A DNA stretch of 10,356 nucleotides from an uncultured Pseudomonadota bacterium (GCA_903890265.1 CAITAM010000530.1:1-10356); one strand, 5' to 3'; positions 1 to 6,936 are shown, counted from the stretch's first letter. Translations and numbers: made by a program. Notes: generated by a model from the sequence alone, not told the origin.

Positions 1-1
1 C

Positions 2-1255
2 ACCCGCTACGCGCTGGCACCCAAGGTCGATGCCCCGCTCGTGTTCATTGGCTACGGTCTCCACATCCCGGAGACCGGCTACGACAACCTGGCCGGCGTC
101 GACCTCAAGGGCAAGGTCGCGGTGCTGATCACCGGTTCGCCGGCTGACGTGCCCGCGGCCCTCAGCGCGCACTACCAGTCGCGCGCCGAGCGCTGGAGGT
201 CGCTCAAGGCCGCAGGCGCAATCGGCGTGATCAGCATTCCGAACCCGGCGTCGATGGAGATGTCGTGGGCGCGAATGGCGCTCAACCGTACCCAGCCGAG
301 CATGGGCCTCGTGGGCGCCGAGTTCGACGAGACGGCGGGCGCGGAGCTTGGGGTCGTCTTCAACCCGGAGTTCGCGGATCTGCTGCTCGAGGGGAGCGGC
401 CACACCTTCGCCGAGCTCGGCGCGCTTGCCGAGGCGCGCAAGCCCCTGCCGAGCTTCCCGCTTGTTGTGTCGGTCAGTGCAACTACCCACACCGTTTCGC
501 ATCCGGTCGAATCGAACAACATCGTCGCCCGCATCCCCGGCACCGACCCGGCACTCAAGGCGGAATACGTCGTGCTGTCCGCGCATCTTGATCACGTCGG
601 CGTTGGCGAGCCGATCAACGGCGATCGGATCTACAACGGCGCGATGGACAACGGTTCCGGCAGCGCGCTGCTGCTCGACATCGCGCGCTCACTGAAACAG
701 TCGCATACCCGACTCAAGCGGTCGGTGCTGCTCGTCTGGGTCACCGGGGAAGAGAAGGGCCTGCTGGGCTCGCGGTACTTCGCCACGCGCCCGACCGTGC
801 CACCGGCCTCGATGGTCGCGGATATCAACACCGACATGTTCCTGCCGATCATTCCGCTCAAGGTCGTGACGGTGTACGGGCTCGCCGAATCGGACCTCGG
901 CGACCGGGTGACGGCCGTCGCGGCACGCCGCGGCGTGCGCGTGCAGCCCGACCCCGCGCCGCTGCACAACTACTTCATCCGCAGTGACCAGTACAACTTC
1001 GTCCGCCGCGGTATTCCGTCGTTGATGGTGGAAGTCGGCTACAGCCAGAACTCACCCGAGGAAAAACTCATCAAGGACTGGCACAGCGAGCGCTACCACG
1101 CGCCGTCGGACGACGCGCAGCAGCCCGTGAACCTGGCCACGGCCGCAGGCTACGAGGAACTCATTCGGGCGCTCATCGTCGAGGTTGCGGACAACCCGCA
1201 CCGCCCCGAGTGGAAACAGGACAGTTTCTTCCGGCGCTACGTTGCAGCCCCGTAA
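2..1255 (+). CDS. M28 family zinc peptidase with PA-domain insert (5' end missing)
   Basis: Secreted or periplasmic aminopeptidase/carboxypeptidase-like enzyme that removes residues from peptides using two zinc ions. The frame is open from base 2, so the true start lies upstream of the window; the GTG at 41 is internal because coding sequence (reading RYALAPKVDAPLVFIGYG) crosses it. The first third resembles the PA domain often inserted in M28 enzymes. The catalytic domain follows with all expected ligands: His in AHLDHVG (codon 584), bridging Asp in AMDNGSG (647), the Glu pair in TGEEKGL (749-754), Asp in INTDM (833) and the final His in YHAPSDD (1097). The C-terminus is intact (TAA 1253-1255). 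Family assignment is firm; the substrate cannot be read from sequence. It is followed after 160 bp by another peptidase on the same strand. Confidence 0.93.
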   Translation, partial: TRYALAPKVDAPLVFIGYGLHIPETGYDNLAGVDLKGKVAVLITGSPADVPAALSAHYQSRAERWRSLKAAGAIGVISIPNPASMEMSWARMALNRTQPSMGLVGAEFDETAGAELGVVFNPEFADLLLEGSGHTFAELGALAEARKPLPSFPLVVSVSATTHTVSHPVESNNIVARIPGTDPALKAEYVVLSAHLDHVGVGEPINGDRIYNGAMDNGSGSALLLDIARSLKQSHTRLKRSVLLVWVTGEEKGLLGSRYFATRPTVPPASMVADINTDMFLPIIPLKVVTVYGLAESDLGDRVTAVAARRGVRVQPDPAPLHNYFIRSDQYNFVRRGIPSLMVEVGYSQNSPEEKLIKDWHSERYHAPSDDAQQPVNLATAAGYEELIRALIVEVADNPHRPEWKQDSFFRRYVAAP

Positions 1256-1362
1256 CGGAGCCCGGCGTGAGCAAGCGCAGTGGATGACCTCGCGCATGGC
1301 ACGAACCCGGGCACCCTCCACGTGTTGAAAGGCGGACGACCCGCTGTCGCGAACGGAGCACC

Positions 1363-1419
1363 ATGATCCAGCCGGATATGCTTGTCGTCCGACATCTGGC
1401 ACCCGGGCGGGCCCGGTGA
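1363..1419 (+). CDS. possible 18-codon leader ORF overlapping the next start codon
   Basis: A short ORF begins at ATG 1363 behind a GGAG (1355-1358, 4-nt spacer) and ends in TGA at 1417-1419, which overlaps the GTG start of the dipeptidase (1416-1418). The GTG itself has only a GC-rich, weak ribosome-binding region, so this mini-ORF could deliver ribosomes to it by termination-reinitiation. The encoded peptide (MIQPDMLVV...) shows no run of codons suggesting attenuation. An 8-bp inverted repeat (CGGACGAC 1333-1340, GTCGTCCG 1384-1391) brackets the mini-ORF's ribosome-binding site. It may equally be chance, since short ORFs are common. Confidence 0.22.
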   Translation: MIQPDMLVVRHLAPGRAR

Positions 1420-2942
1420 TCGGTACCCGGTACCTGCCCCTGCTCGCCCTGCTCGCCCTGCTTGGCCTCGCTTCAGCCGTCGAGCCAGCCCGGGCGAGCT
1501 ACGCGATCTACGTCGGCCGGAACCTGTCTGCCGACGGCGGCACGCTGCTCGGCGGGACGGGTGACGAACCGTCGAGCCACTGGCTGGAGATCGTGCCGCG
1601 CAGAACCTACCCCGCCGGCGCGACCGTTCGGGTCGGGGTCGATGGCAGGGCGAACTTCCCTGGCGAGTTCATCGACATCCCCCAGGTCGCCGAGACCGCC
1701 CGGTTCATCACGATGAACTACAGCGAGTACGACGGCTTCCCGGCGCCGATCACGAACGGCGGACTCAATGAGTACGGAGTGGCGGTCAGGGACGTGTGGT
1801 CCACCTCGCGCAGGGAACTGCAGGACATGACGCCGAGGCCGCAGCACGGCATCAACTACAGCGACCTGTCGCGGATCGTCATGGAGCGCGCTCACACCGC
1901 GCGCGAAGCGGTCGAGATAGCAGGCGAGCTCATCAGTCGCTATGGCGACGCGACTTACGGCGGAAATTCCCATTTTTTTGCCGACGCCGACGAAGGGTGG
2001 GTGATGATCGAGTTTGCCGGCGGCAAGGGCCTGTGGATTGCCGAGCGTATCGGTCCCGACGAGGTCCGCATGTCCTACCCCGGCTACGTTCTCGAGATCC
2101 CACTCGATTTCGCGAGGCACCCCGACCGCTACCGCGGTTCGCCGAACTTCATTTCGTTCGCCATCGAGCAGGGCTGGTACGACCCGAAGTCGGGTAAACC
2201 GTTCAACGTAAACGCGGTCTACCAGGGCGGCAACGGCCGCTCGCCCGCGGTCAAAGTCATCGAGGAGCGGCTGCGGCGTCGGCTGGCGAGCGGCAAGCTG
2301 ACCCTGCGCGAGTTCATGGACACCGTCCGGGATCCGCTCGTGTCCGGTGACCAGAGCGGGTACGGGCAGGTCGCTTCGCTGCGCCACGGCGTAAGCCCCG
2401 CCGACAGGCAGCTGCTGTGGGTGGCGGCCACGGGTGCCGTGACAACGCCGTTCGTGCCGTACTGGATTGGCGTCCAGCGGGTCCCGCCGGAATACGGCAA
2501 GCACCGATACCTTAGCAGCCGTGAGTCGGAAACCTTCGTGACCCGTGACTTCCAGATCCAGGAGGCTTCGCAGTTCGCGTTCCGGACCTTCAAGCGCCTG
2601 ATGTACTACACCTGCGACCGGCCCGAGAAATTTCTCCCCGAGGTCACCGAGGCTCTAGTGGCGTTCGAAGACCAGACCATTGCCCTCATGGCATCCGTCG
2701 ACGCTCGCGCGGAGCGGCTGTTCGCGGCGAATGCGCCCGATCTCGCGCGGGAAGAGCTGACGGATTTCAGCAATCACCGTGCGATGGACGCGCTTCGTCT
2801 TGGCGAGGCCCTGCTGACCAGCATCGAGGCGCGCCATCGCCTGCTGTACGGCTATCGGGCGCCGACGGGTGAGCAGATGGGACAGACGGACGACGACCGC
2901 GAGGCCCTCGTCGGCTGTGCGAAGACCCTGCCCTGGGAGTAG
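1416..2942 (+). CDS. secreted C69 (U34) family dipeptidase, Ser in the nucleophile position
   Basis: Ntn-hydrolase of the C69 dipeptidase family, expected to cleave dipeptides in the periplasm or outside the cell. The 508-residue length fits the larger Gram-negative members. GTG was chosen as start because it gives a complete signal peptide: charged start, Leu-rich core at residues 7-18, cleavage after ARA (25-27). The mature protein would begin Ser28-Tyr-Ala-Ile-Tyr-Val-Gly. Characterised C69 enzymes begin the mature chain with the nucleophilic Cys in the pattern C-x-x-x-x-V-G; here that residue is Ser (AGC, 1497-1499). Further family landmarks are GGTGDEPSSHW (about 46-56), NGGLNEYGVAVRD (about 113-125) and YGGNSHFFADADEGW. 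The exposed N-terminal Ser could serve as nucleophile, as in other Ntn hydrolases, or the protein may have changed activity. TAG at 2940-2942. Confidence 0.87.
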   Translation: MIGTRYLPLLALLALLGLASAVEPARASYAIYVGRNLSADGGTLLGGTGDEPSSHWLEIVPRRTYPAGATVRVGVDGRANFPGEFIDIPQVAETARFITMNYSEYDGFPAPITNGGLNEYGVAVRDVWSTSRRELQDMTPRPQHGINYSDLSRIVMERAHTAREAVEIAGELISRYGDATYGGNSHFFADADEGWVMIEFAGGKGLWIAERIGPDEVRMSYPGYVLEIPLDFARHPDRYRGSPNFISFAIEQGWYDPKSGKPFNVNAVYQGGNGRSPAVKVIEERLRRRLASGKLTLREFMDTVRDPLVSGDQSGYGQVASLRHGVSPADRQLLWVAATGAVTTPFVPYWIGVQRVPPEYGKHRYLSSRESETFVTRDFQIQEASQFAFRTFKRLMYYTCDRPEKFLPEVTEALVAFEDQTIALMASVDARAERLFAANAPDLAREELTDFSNHRAMDALRLGEALLTSIEARHRLLYGYRAPTGEQMGQTDDDREALVGCAKTLPWE

Positions 2943-3027
2943 CCGGTCACGCGCCTTTCTCGCCAACCTGCACAACGGGTGGCAGCCGCCAATGACCGCT
3001 GACGGATCAGGCTTCGGCGAACAGGAA

Positions 3028-3104
3028 TGGCGCGCCCGGAAGGATTCGAACCTCCGACCACCTGGTTCGTAGCCAGGTACTCTATCCAGCTGAGCTACGG
3101 GCGC
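3028..3104 (-). tRNA. tRNA-Arg(ACG)
   Basis: Read on the minus strand the 77-nt sequence folds into a full cloverleaf. It has a 7-bp acceptor (GCGCCCG/CGGGCGC), D stem GCTC/GAGT, anticodon stem CCTGG/CCAGG with loop CTACGAA, and T stem GGAGG/CCTTC with one G-U pair and loop TTCGAAT. The discriminator is G and CCA is encoded (3028-3030). Anticodon ACG (A34 normally becomes inosine) reads CGU, CGC and CGA. The D-loop carries A20, the arginine identity base. It is a single tRNA gene, convergent with the dipeptidase gene; no U-rich terminator follows it. Confidence 0.97.
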
Positions 3105-3121
3105 GTAGCAAAAATCTATTG

Positions 3122-3150
3122 TTATTAACGACTTAGCCGCTTTTGGTCAC
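3122..3150 (-). promoter_or_regulatory. candidate promoter of tRNA-Arg
   Basis: On the minus strand GTGACC (3150-3145, 4/6 to TTGACA) and TAATAA (3127-3122, 3/6 to TATAAT) are 17 bp apart. They sit in the only A/T-rich patch of the region and would start transcription about 10 nt before the tRNA. The hexamers are weak, so placement is tentative. The -35 lies in an inverted repeat (3146-3159). Confidence 0.3.
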
Positions 3151-3159
3151 TTTCGTGAC
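3146..3159. repeat. inverted repeat GTCAC-TTTC-GTGAC
   Basis: Perfect 5-bp arms around a 4-nt centre; read on the minus strand the loop is GAAA. It overlaps the presumed -35 of the tRNA promoter. The same GGTCAC/GTGAC core recurs in the inverted repeat at 3281-3299, and an 8-bp palindrome GTGTACAC lies at 3177-3184. It could be a binding site for a dimeric regulator, or chance. Confidence 0.4.
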
Positions 3160-3248
3160 TTGCGCGGGACGCAAAGTGTACACGGTTTGAGGCGGCCTGT
3201 GCCAAACGCGTGCGACCGCGTTTTGACCGCGAACCGGACGCACGCGCC

Positions 3249-3257
3249 TGACATAAT
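3249..3257 (+). promoter_or_regulatory. extended -10 promoter for the helical periplasmic protein gene
   Basis: TGACATAAT matches the extended -10 consensus TGnTATAAT with one mismatch. No good -35 lies at 16-18 bp (a TTGACC at 3223-3228 is 23 bp away, too far), but extended -10 promoters can do without one. The predicted start near 3264 would leave a leader of about 80 nt containing the hairpin at 3281-3299. Confidence 0.42.
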
Positions 3258-3280
3258 CGGCGGGCAAGCTTCTGGCGCGT

Positions 3281-3299
3281 CGGTCACACGGGGTGACCG
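3281..3299 (+). repeat. 7-bp inverted repeat / leader hairpin
   Basis: CGGTCAC, a 5-nt ACGGG centre, then GTGACCG: a perfect stem. It lies inside the predicted 5' leader and ends about 32 nt before the ribosome-binding site at 3332. A short T-run (3304-3307) follows but not directly, so a terminator role is unlikely. It shares its arms' core with the repeat at 3146-3159. Confidence 0.45.
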
Positions 3300-3344
3300 G
3301 CCGATTTTCAGTCGCTAAATCCGGTCCTTACAGGAGAGTGTTCC

Positions 3345-3869
3345 ATGTTCCATCGTGCCCAGTCGGCCCGCTTCGGTGCCGCGCTCGTTGCGATCTCGGC
3401 GTTCGCCGCGTTCGCCTGCCCGTCCCTGTCGGCCGCCGCCGACGCGCCGGTCGTCAACGAGAAGTTCGCTGACCTCGACCCGGCCATCAAGATGATGCGC
3501 GAAGAGGCCGGTCAGGACCGCCGTGACATCGTCAAGGCCAACATGCTGCTGACGGAGACCGAAGCGGCGAAGTTCTGGCCGCTCTACGACTCCTACCGCG
3601 ATGCGCGCAACAAGGTGGGCGACCGCAAGGTCCGCCTCATCTCGGACTTCGCCGCGAACAAGGACGCGATGACCCAGGACCAGGCGGCGAGCCTGACCAA
3701 GGAATACTTCTCGATCGAGAAGCAGAAGATCGCCGTGAAGGAAAAGTACGTCGCGCGGATGTCGAAGGTGCTGTCGTCCCGCACGGTCGCCCGCTTCTTC
3801 CAGATCGACCAGAAGCTCGACGCCATTGTTGATGCGAGCCTTGCGGCGAACATCCCGCTGATCCACTAA
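3345..3869 (+). CDS. small periplasmic helical protein, Spy/CpxP-like character
   Basis: A 174-residue protein with a signal peptide (Arg at 4 and 9, hydrophobic core 11-25, likely cleavage in SLSAAA-D near residue 32). The mature part is charged and almost wholly helical. It contains LTETEAAKFWPLYDSYRDA (69-87), which resembles the LTxxQ-type helical repeats of Spy/CpxP-related periplasmic proteins, a second Lys/Glu-rich helix (118-140) and a conserved-looking ARFFQIDQKLDAIV segment (149-162). Many such proteins are annotated only as hypothetical; a chaperone or envelope-stress sensing role is inference from fold type. The start is well supported: AGGAGA at 3332-3337, 7 nt before ATG. It has its own promoter and leader and converges on the next gene across a strong hairpin. 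No cofactor site is visible. Confidence 0.82.
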   Translation: MFHRAQSARFGAALVAISAFAAFACPSLSAAADAPVVNEKFADLDPAIKMMREEAGQDRRDIVKANMLLTETEAAKFWPLYDSYRDARNKVGDRKVRLISDFAANKDAMTQDQAASLTKEYFSIEKQKIAVKEKYVARMSKVLSSRTVARFFQIDQKLDAIVDASLAANIPLIH

Positions 3870-3880
3870 CAGGACCAGCC

Positions 3881-3911
3881 GGTCCGGCGCGGCATCCCGC
3901 CGCGCCGGACC
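3881..3911. terminator. strong bidirectional hairpin between convergent genes
   Basis: Perfect 13-bp, mostly G/C stem (GGTCCGGCGCGGC / GCCGCGCCGGACC) with an ATCCC loop. It lies 11 nt after the stop of the upstream plus-strand gene and 15 nt after the stop of the minus-strand lipoprotein gene. Neither side has a U-tract, so it is not a textbook intrinsic terminator; it may block transcription in both directions or protect 3' ends. Confidence 0.65.
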
Positions 3912-3926
3912 TCACACGCGCACCCG

Positions 3927-4241
3927 TCAGTGCGCGGCGTCCATCGCGACCGGCGCAGCCTGCGTCATCGCGGGCACCGGCGGGACGCGGCAGGCCACCA
4001 GCACGCTGCGCTCGTCCTCACCACCGCGGATGATGTCGTAGCCCTGGCCGCGGCAGGCGCGACCCGCCTTGACGAGGCAGGTCGAATAGCTGTTGAGATA
4101 CCCGTCGCAGGTGATCATGTAACCGCGGCGACCGTCCGCCGTGTACGTGGTGTGCTGCGTGCTGCAGGCGCCGACGCCCATGGCAGCGGCGACGACCGCG
4201 GCTGCGATGCCAAGGCGGGAAAGCGGGTTCGTGATGGGCAT
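3927..4241 (-). CDS. small four-cysteine lipoprotein of unknown function
   Basis: A 104-residue protein with a lipoprotein signal: hydrophobic run 10-23 and lipobox V-G-A-C with Cys26. Ser at +2 (no Asp) predicts sorting to the outer membrane. The mature domain holds four more cysteines (45, 55, 63, 84), probably forming two disulfides in the periplasm, and the motif CLVKAGRACRGQGYDII (55-71). I recall similar short Cys-paired lipoproteins as conserved hypotheticals in Gammaproteobacteria, but no function is known to me. The C-terminal tail (from about 86) is rich in Ala, Pro and Met. The start is supported by the signal sequence; the ribosome-binding site is weak. It is transcribed away from the beta-barrel gene. 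Confidence 0.8.
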   Translation of the reverse strand: MPITNPLSRLGIAAAVVAAAMGVGACSTQHTTYTADGRRGYMITCDGYLNSYSTCLVKAGRACRGQGYDIIRGGEDERSVLVACRVPPVPAMTQAAPVAMDAAH

Positions 4242-4416
4242 GAAGGTGTCCGTCCGTTGAACGTAATACCGCGAGCCGTTCTCAAGCGCGGGCAGCGGCA
4301 GGCCCGCTAAGATGGTTCAGCCGTGTGACAGAGGTGTTGCAGCCCCGAGAGCTGGGAGTTTTGCCCGGATCGGCAGCCGCCGCGACGCCCGCATCCCGAC
4401 GCGCGCCGGCACCCGG

Positions 4417-4422
4417 TATAGT
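4417..4422 (+). promoter_or_regulatory. possible -10 box of the beta-barrel gene
   Basis: TATAGT matches TATAAT at 5 of 6 positions and lies 49 bp before the ATG at 4472. No convincing -35 is found 16-18 bp upstream and there is no TGn extension, so this is weak. The rest of the 230-bp divergent region (4242-4471) holds only a 6-bp hairpin (GCGGGC 4288-4293 / GCCCGC 4302-4307). Confidence 0.25.
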
Positions 4423-4471
4423 CCGTGACGCCGCACACCCGCGGCCTACCCTACCTCCGGCGGAATCCGTC

Positions 4472-5152
4472 ATGACACTGCGTAACTGCACCTCGCTCGC
4501 TCTCGTCGCCCTCGCCTTCCTGATCGCGTGTCCCGAGGGTCGCGCGCAGGACGCGACCGGCTATTACTTTGGTATCAACGGTGGCCGGGCCAAGAACGGA
4601 TACCACACGTCGGACTACGAAGCGGCGCTCGAGAAGCTCGCCAGCAACGGCAGCCAGACGCTCACGTTCAAGAGCCGCACCCTCGAGGACAAGTCCAACG
4701 CGTGGTGGGCGGAGGCGGGCTACATGCGCTGGTCGCACGTCGGCCTTGAGGCCGACTTTCTGCATCTCGGCGAGCTCGCCTACCGCGGCTATGCCACGCT
4801 CTCGCCGCCTACGAGCCCGCTGGTGGCAACCACCAACGTCAGCACGAGGGGCCCGGCGGTCGCGCTCCTGGTCCGCGTGCCACTGGTCGAACAGGTCGCG
4901 CTGAACTTTCGCGTCGGCGACTATTACGGCCGGACCGAGACGATCAAGGGCTACTCGCTGCAGGGCAGTTACGCTCCGTCGGCCGTGTCGACCACGGTGT
5001 CGAGCCTGCTGCTCGGTGCCGGTGCCGCCTATGCCTTCGACGGCCACTGGTCGGCACACATCGATTACCTTCGCGTGCAGAAGGCCGGCGACAGCCGCAC
5101 CGGCACGTTCAACCTCGATGTCGCGACGCTTGGCGCGAGTTACAACTTCTGA
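4472..5152 (+). CDS. small outer-membrane beta-barrel protein
   Basis: Starting at ATG 4472 the protein has 226 residues and a clean N-terminal signal; an ORF start at 4325 would add a non-signal, Ala/Pro-rich segment in front of it, so 4472 is chosen (GGCGGAA at 4459-4465). Signal peptidase I cleavage is likely after GRA (23-25). The mature chain opens with YYFGINGG, typical of the first strand of OmpA-like/opacity-type 8-strand barrels, alternates polar and hydrophobic residues throughout (for example GLEADFLHLGEL and AVALLVRVPL), and ends in LGASYNF with terminal Phe, the BAM recognition feature. Function (adhesion, stability or pore) cannot be assigned. LIAC (17-20) resembles a lipobox, so a lipid-anchored form is not excluded. 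Confidence 0.82.
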   Translation: MTLRNCTSLALVALAFLIACPEGRAQDATGYYFGINGGRAKNGYHTSDYEAALEKLASNGSQTLTFKSRTLEDKSNAWWAEAGYMRWSHVGLEADFLHLGELAYRGYATLSPPTSPLVATTNVSTRGPAVALLVRVPLVEQVALNFRVGDYYGRTETIKGYSLQGSYAPSAVSTTVSSLLLGAGAAYAFDGHWSAHIDYLRVQKAGDSRTGTFNLDVATLGASYNF

Positions 5153-5181
5153 GCGCGAGAGTCCTCGCCCCGGTCGTAGTC

Positions 5182-5210
5182 TTGACACGCCGCCGGGCGT
5201 AGGCGATACC
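5182..5210 (+). promoter_or_regulatory. sigma70-type promoter of the second M28 peptidase gene
   Basis: A perfect -35 TTGACA (5182-5187) is followed, after a 17-bp spacer, by GATACC (5205-5210), a 3/6 -10. Transcription would start near 5217, leaving a leader of about 28 nt with GGAG at 5233-5236. The position between two same-strand genes suggests the peptidase is transcribed independently of the beta-barrel gene. Confidence 0.5.
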
Positions 5211-5244
5211 AGCCGCCTCATCCAACGCCGCTGGAGACCTACCG

Positions 5245-6861
5245 ATGCGTCGCCGACTCTGTTGCCTGACCGGATTGCTGCTGCTGTCTGCGTTGCATGC
5301 GGCGGCGTCCCCGCCCGTTGACCCGGTGACGATGGACCGCCTGATCGACAGCGGTCTCAATCACGGCGAAGTAGTCGAGACCATGGAGTACCTCGCGGAC
5401 CGGATCGGCGGCCGCATGACCAACTCGCCCGCGATGCGCGAAGCCGAGCGCTGGTCGCAGGACAAGTTTCGCGGCTTCGGTCTCAAGAACGTGCACACCG
5501 AGGGCTTCGATTTCGGCCGTGGCTGGTGGATCGAGTCGTCGCGGGTGCGCCTCGTCTCGCCGCGACCGCTCGACCTGCGGGCGATCCCGATCGCCTGGAC
5601 ACCGGCCACCAACGGCGCCCTGCGGGCCCCGATCATCGTCGCGCCCATCCGCACGGAAAGAGACTTTGCCGACTACCGCGGCAAGCTCGCCGGCAAGATC
5701 GTGCTGGTGTCCTGGCCCGAGCCCTTGAAGGACCTGACCGAGACGCCGTTCCAGCGTCTCGGTGAAGCCGACATCGCCAAGCTCAACAAATTCGAGCTGC
5801 CGAACTTCGATCCCGAGGCGCGCAAGAGGTTGATCGACCGCTACCAGCTCATCGTCACGAAACTCCCCGAGTTCCTTGCCGCCGAGGGAGCCGTCGCCTG
5901 GGTGCGGATGTCGCCGCGCGACGGCCACCTGGTGCACGGCGAGGGCTACGCGCACAGGGTCGGTCCCACCGGGAAGCTGCCCGCGGTCGAGCTCGCGGTC
6001 GAGGATTACCTGCGCCTTGCACGACTCGCCAAGACCGGCCCGGTGGAGCTCGAGATCGACAGCCGGGTCCACTTCGAGGACGGCGACCACAACGCGTACA
6101 ACGTGTTCGGCGAGATCCCCGGTCGCGATGCCAAGGCGGGATACGTGATGGCCGGAGCCCACCTCGACAGCTGGGTGGCAGGCGACGGCGCCGCCGACAA
6201 CGGCGCGGGCAGCGCGGTCGTCATCGAGGCGGCACGGATCCTCTCGCACCTTGGCATCACCCCGAAGCGCACCATCCGCTTCGCGCTCTGGTCCGGCGAG
6301 GAGCAGGGCCTGTACGGCTCCGCCGCCTACGTGGAGCGTTACCTCGCACGCCGGCCGGCAGAACCGGATCCGGAAGTCGCCGCGCTCGGCCCCTACTTCA
6401 GCTCGGAACACTACCCGGTACAGCCCCTGCCCGGTTACAACGATCTCATCGCCTACTTCAACATCGACAACGGCTCCGGCAAGGTGCGCGGTATTTACGC
6501 CGAGGGCAACGTCGGTGCCGTGCCGCTGCTGCGCCAGTGGCTGGCCCCGTTTGAGAGCCTCGGCGCGAGCGCCGTCGTCGCCGAGCCCACGGGCGGCACC
6601 GACCACGTCTTCCTGAGCCGACTCGGCCTGCCGGCGTTCCAGTTCATCCAGGACCCGCTCGACTACGAGACACGGGTCCACCATTCGGATCTCGACACCT
6701 TCGACCACCTGCGCACGGCTGACCTGCGTCAGGCCGCGGTCGTGCTTGCCGGCGTGCTGCTGGAAGCGGCGAACAGCGACGAGACCCTGCCCCGTAAAAC
6801 GCTGCCCACCGAGCCTCGGATCACCGATCCGTTCCGCTACCGGGAACCGAGCAAGCCCTGA
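5245..6861 (+). CDS. secreted M28 family peptidase, carboxypeptidase Q-like
   Basis: A complete 538-residue di-zinc exopeptidase. The signal peptide runs MRRRLCCLTGLLLLSALHAAA with cleavage near residue 21. LADRIGGRMTNSPAMREAERW (50-70) is the N-terminal region typical of carboxypeptidase Q/PGCP-like M28 members; a PA-type insert spans roughly 120-285. Zinc ligands and catalytic residues are all present: His306 (GAHLDSW), Asp318 (AADNGAG), Glu352-Glu353 (SGEEQGL), Asp408 (NIDNGSG) and His480 (HHSDLDT). It should release terminal residues from short peptides in the periplasm or outside. The start is supported by GGAG 8 nt before ATG and by a TTGACA promoter upstream. It differs from the partial M28 enzyme at the window start in its N-terminal region and motif wording (HLDSW versus HLDHV), so it is a distant paralogue rather than a recent duplicate. 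Confidence 0.94.
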   Translation: MRRRLCCLTGLLLLSALHAAASPPVDPVTMDRLIDSGLNHGEVVETMEYLADRIGGRMTNSPAMREAERWSQDKFRGFGLKNVHTEGFDFGRGWWIESSRVRLVSPRPLDLRAIPIAWTPATNGALRAPIIVAPIRTERDFADYRGKLAGKIVLVSWPEPLKDLTETPFQRLGEADIAKLNKFELPNFDPEARKRLIDRYQLIVTKLPEFLAAEGAVAWVRMSPRDGHLVHGEGYAHRVGPTGKLPAVELAVEDYLRLARLAKTGPVELEIDSRVHFEDGDHNAYNVFGEIPGRDAKAGYVMAGAHLDSWVAGDGAADNGAGSAVVIEAARILSHLGITPKRTIRFALWSGEEQGLYGSAAYVERYLARRPAEPDPEVAALGPYFSSEHYPVQPLPGYNDLIAYFNIDNGSGKVRGIYAEGNVGAVPLLRQWLAPFESLGASAVVAEPTGGTDHVFLSRLGLPAFQFIQDPLDYETRVHHSDLDTFDHLRTADLRQAAVVLAGVLLEAANSDETLPRKTLPTEPRITDPFRYREPSKP

Positions 6862-6892
6862 TCGCCCCCACCGTCATCCCCTGATCCGGCGC

Positions 6893-6909
6893 GGCCGCCG
6901 CGGGCGGCC
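6893..6909 (+). terminator. weak hairpin between peptidase and phosphatase genes
   Basis: GGCCGCC, loop GCG, GGCGGCC: a perfect 7-bp stem 31 nt after the M28 stop. Only a CCTTT follows, about 6 nt further on, so termination is uncertain. The 75-bp spacing still allows the two genes to be co-transcribed. Confidence 0.3.
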
Positions 6910-6936
6910 CGCCGTCCTTTGACCCTGGAATCCGCC

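Noticed and set aside
1473..2504. 343-codon minus-strand frame opposite the C69 gene
   Set aside because: Antisense shadow; the plus-strand product has a signal peptide and C69 motifs along its whole length.
3028..3104. tRNA-Arg as an integration site for a mobile element
   Set aside because: No integrase, no repeated tRNA 3' end within the window, and the flanking genes have the same codon character as the rest.
3223..3257. TTGACC at 3223-3228 as the -35 partner of CATAAT
   Set aside because: The spacer is 23 bp, too long for sigma70; the extended -10 reading explains the site better.
4325..4471. Earlier start for the beta-barrel gene
   Set aside because: It would place 49 residues of Ala/Pro/Arg-rich sequence before the signal peptide; ATG 4472 gives a normal exported protein.
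5155..5168. GCGAG-AGTC-CTCGC hairpin after the beta-barrel gene as a terminator
   Set aside because: Only a 5-bp stem with no T-run; expected by chance in such GC-rich sequence.
5239..6708. 489-codon open frame on the minus strand opposite the M28 peptidase gene
   Set aside because: High-GC coding DNA leaves long antisense frames; the translation shows no domain, signal or ribosome-binding site, while the plus strand encodes a complete M28 enzyme with all zinc ligands.
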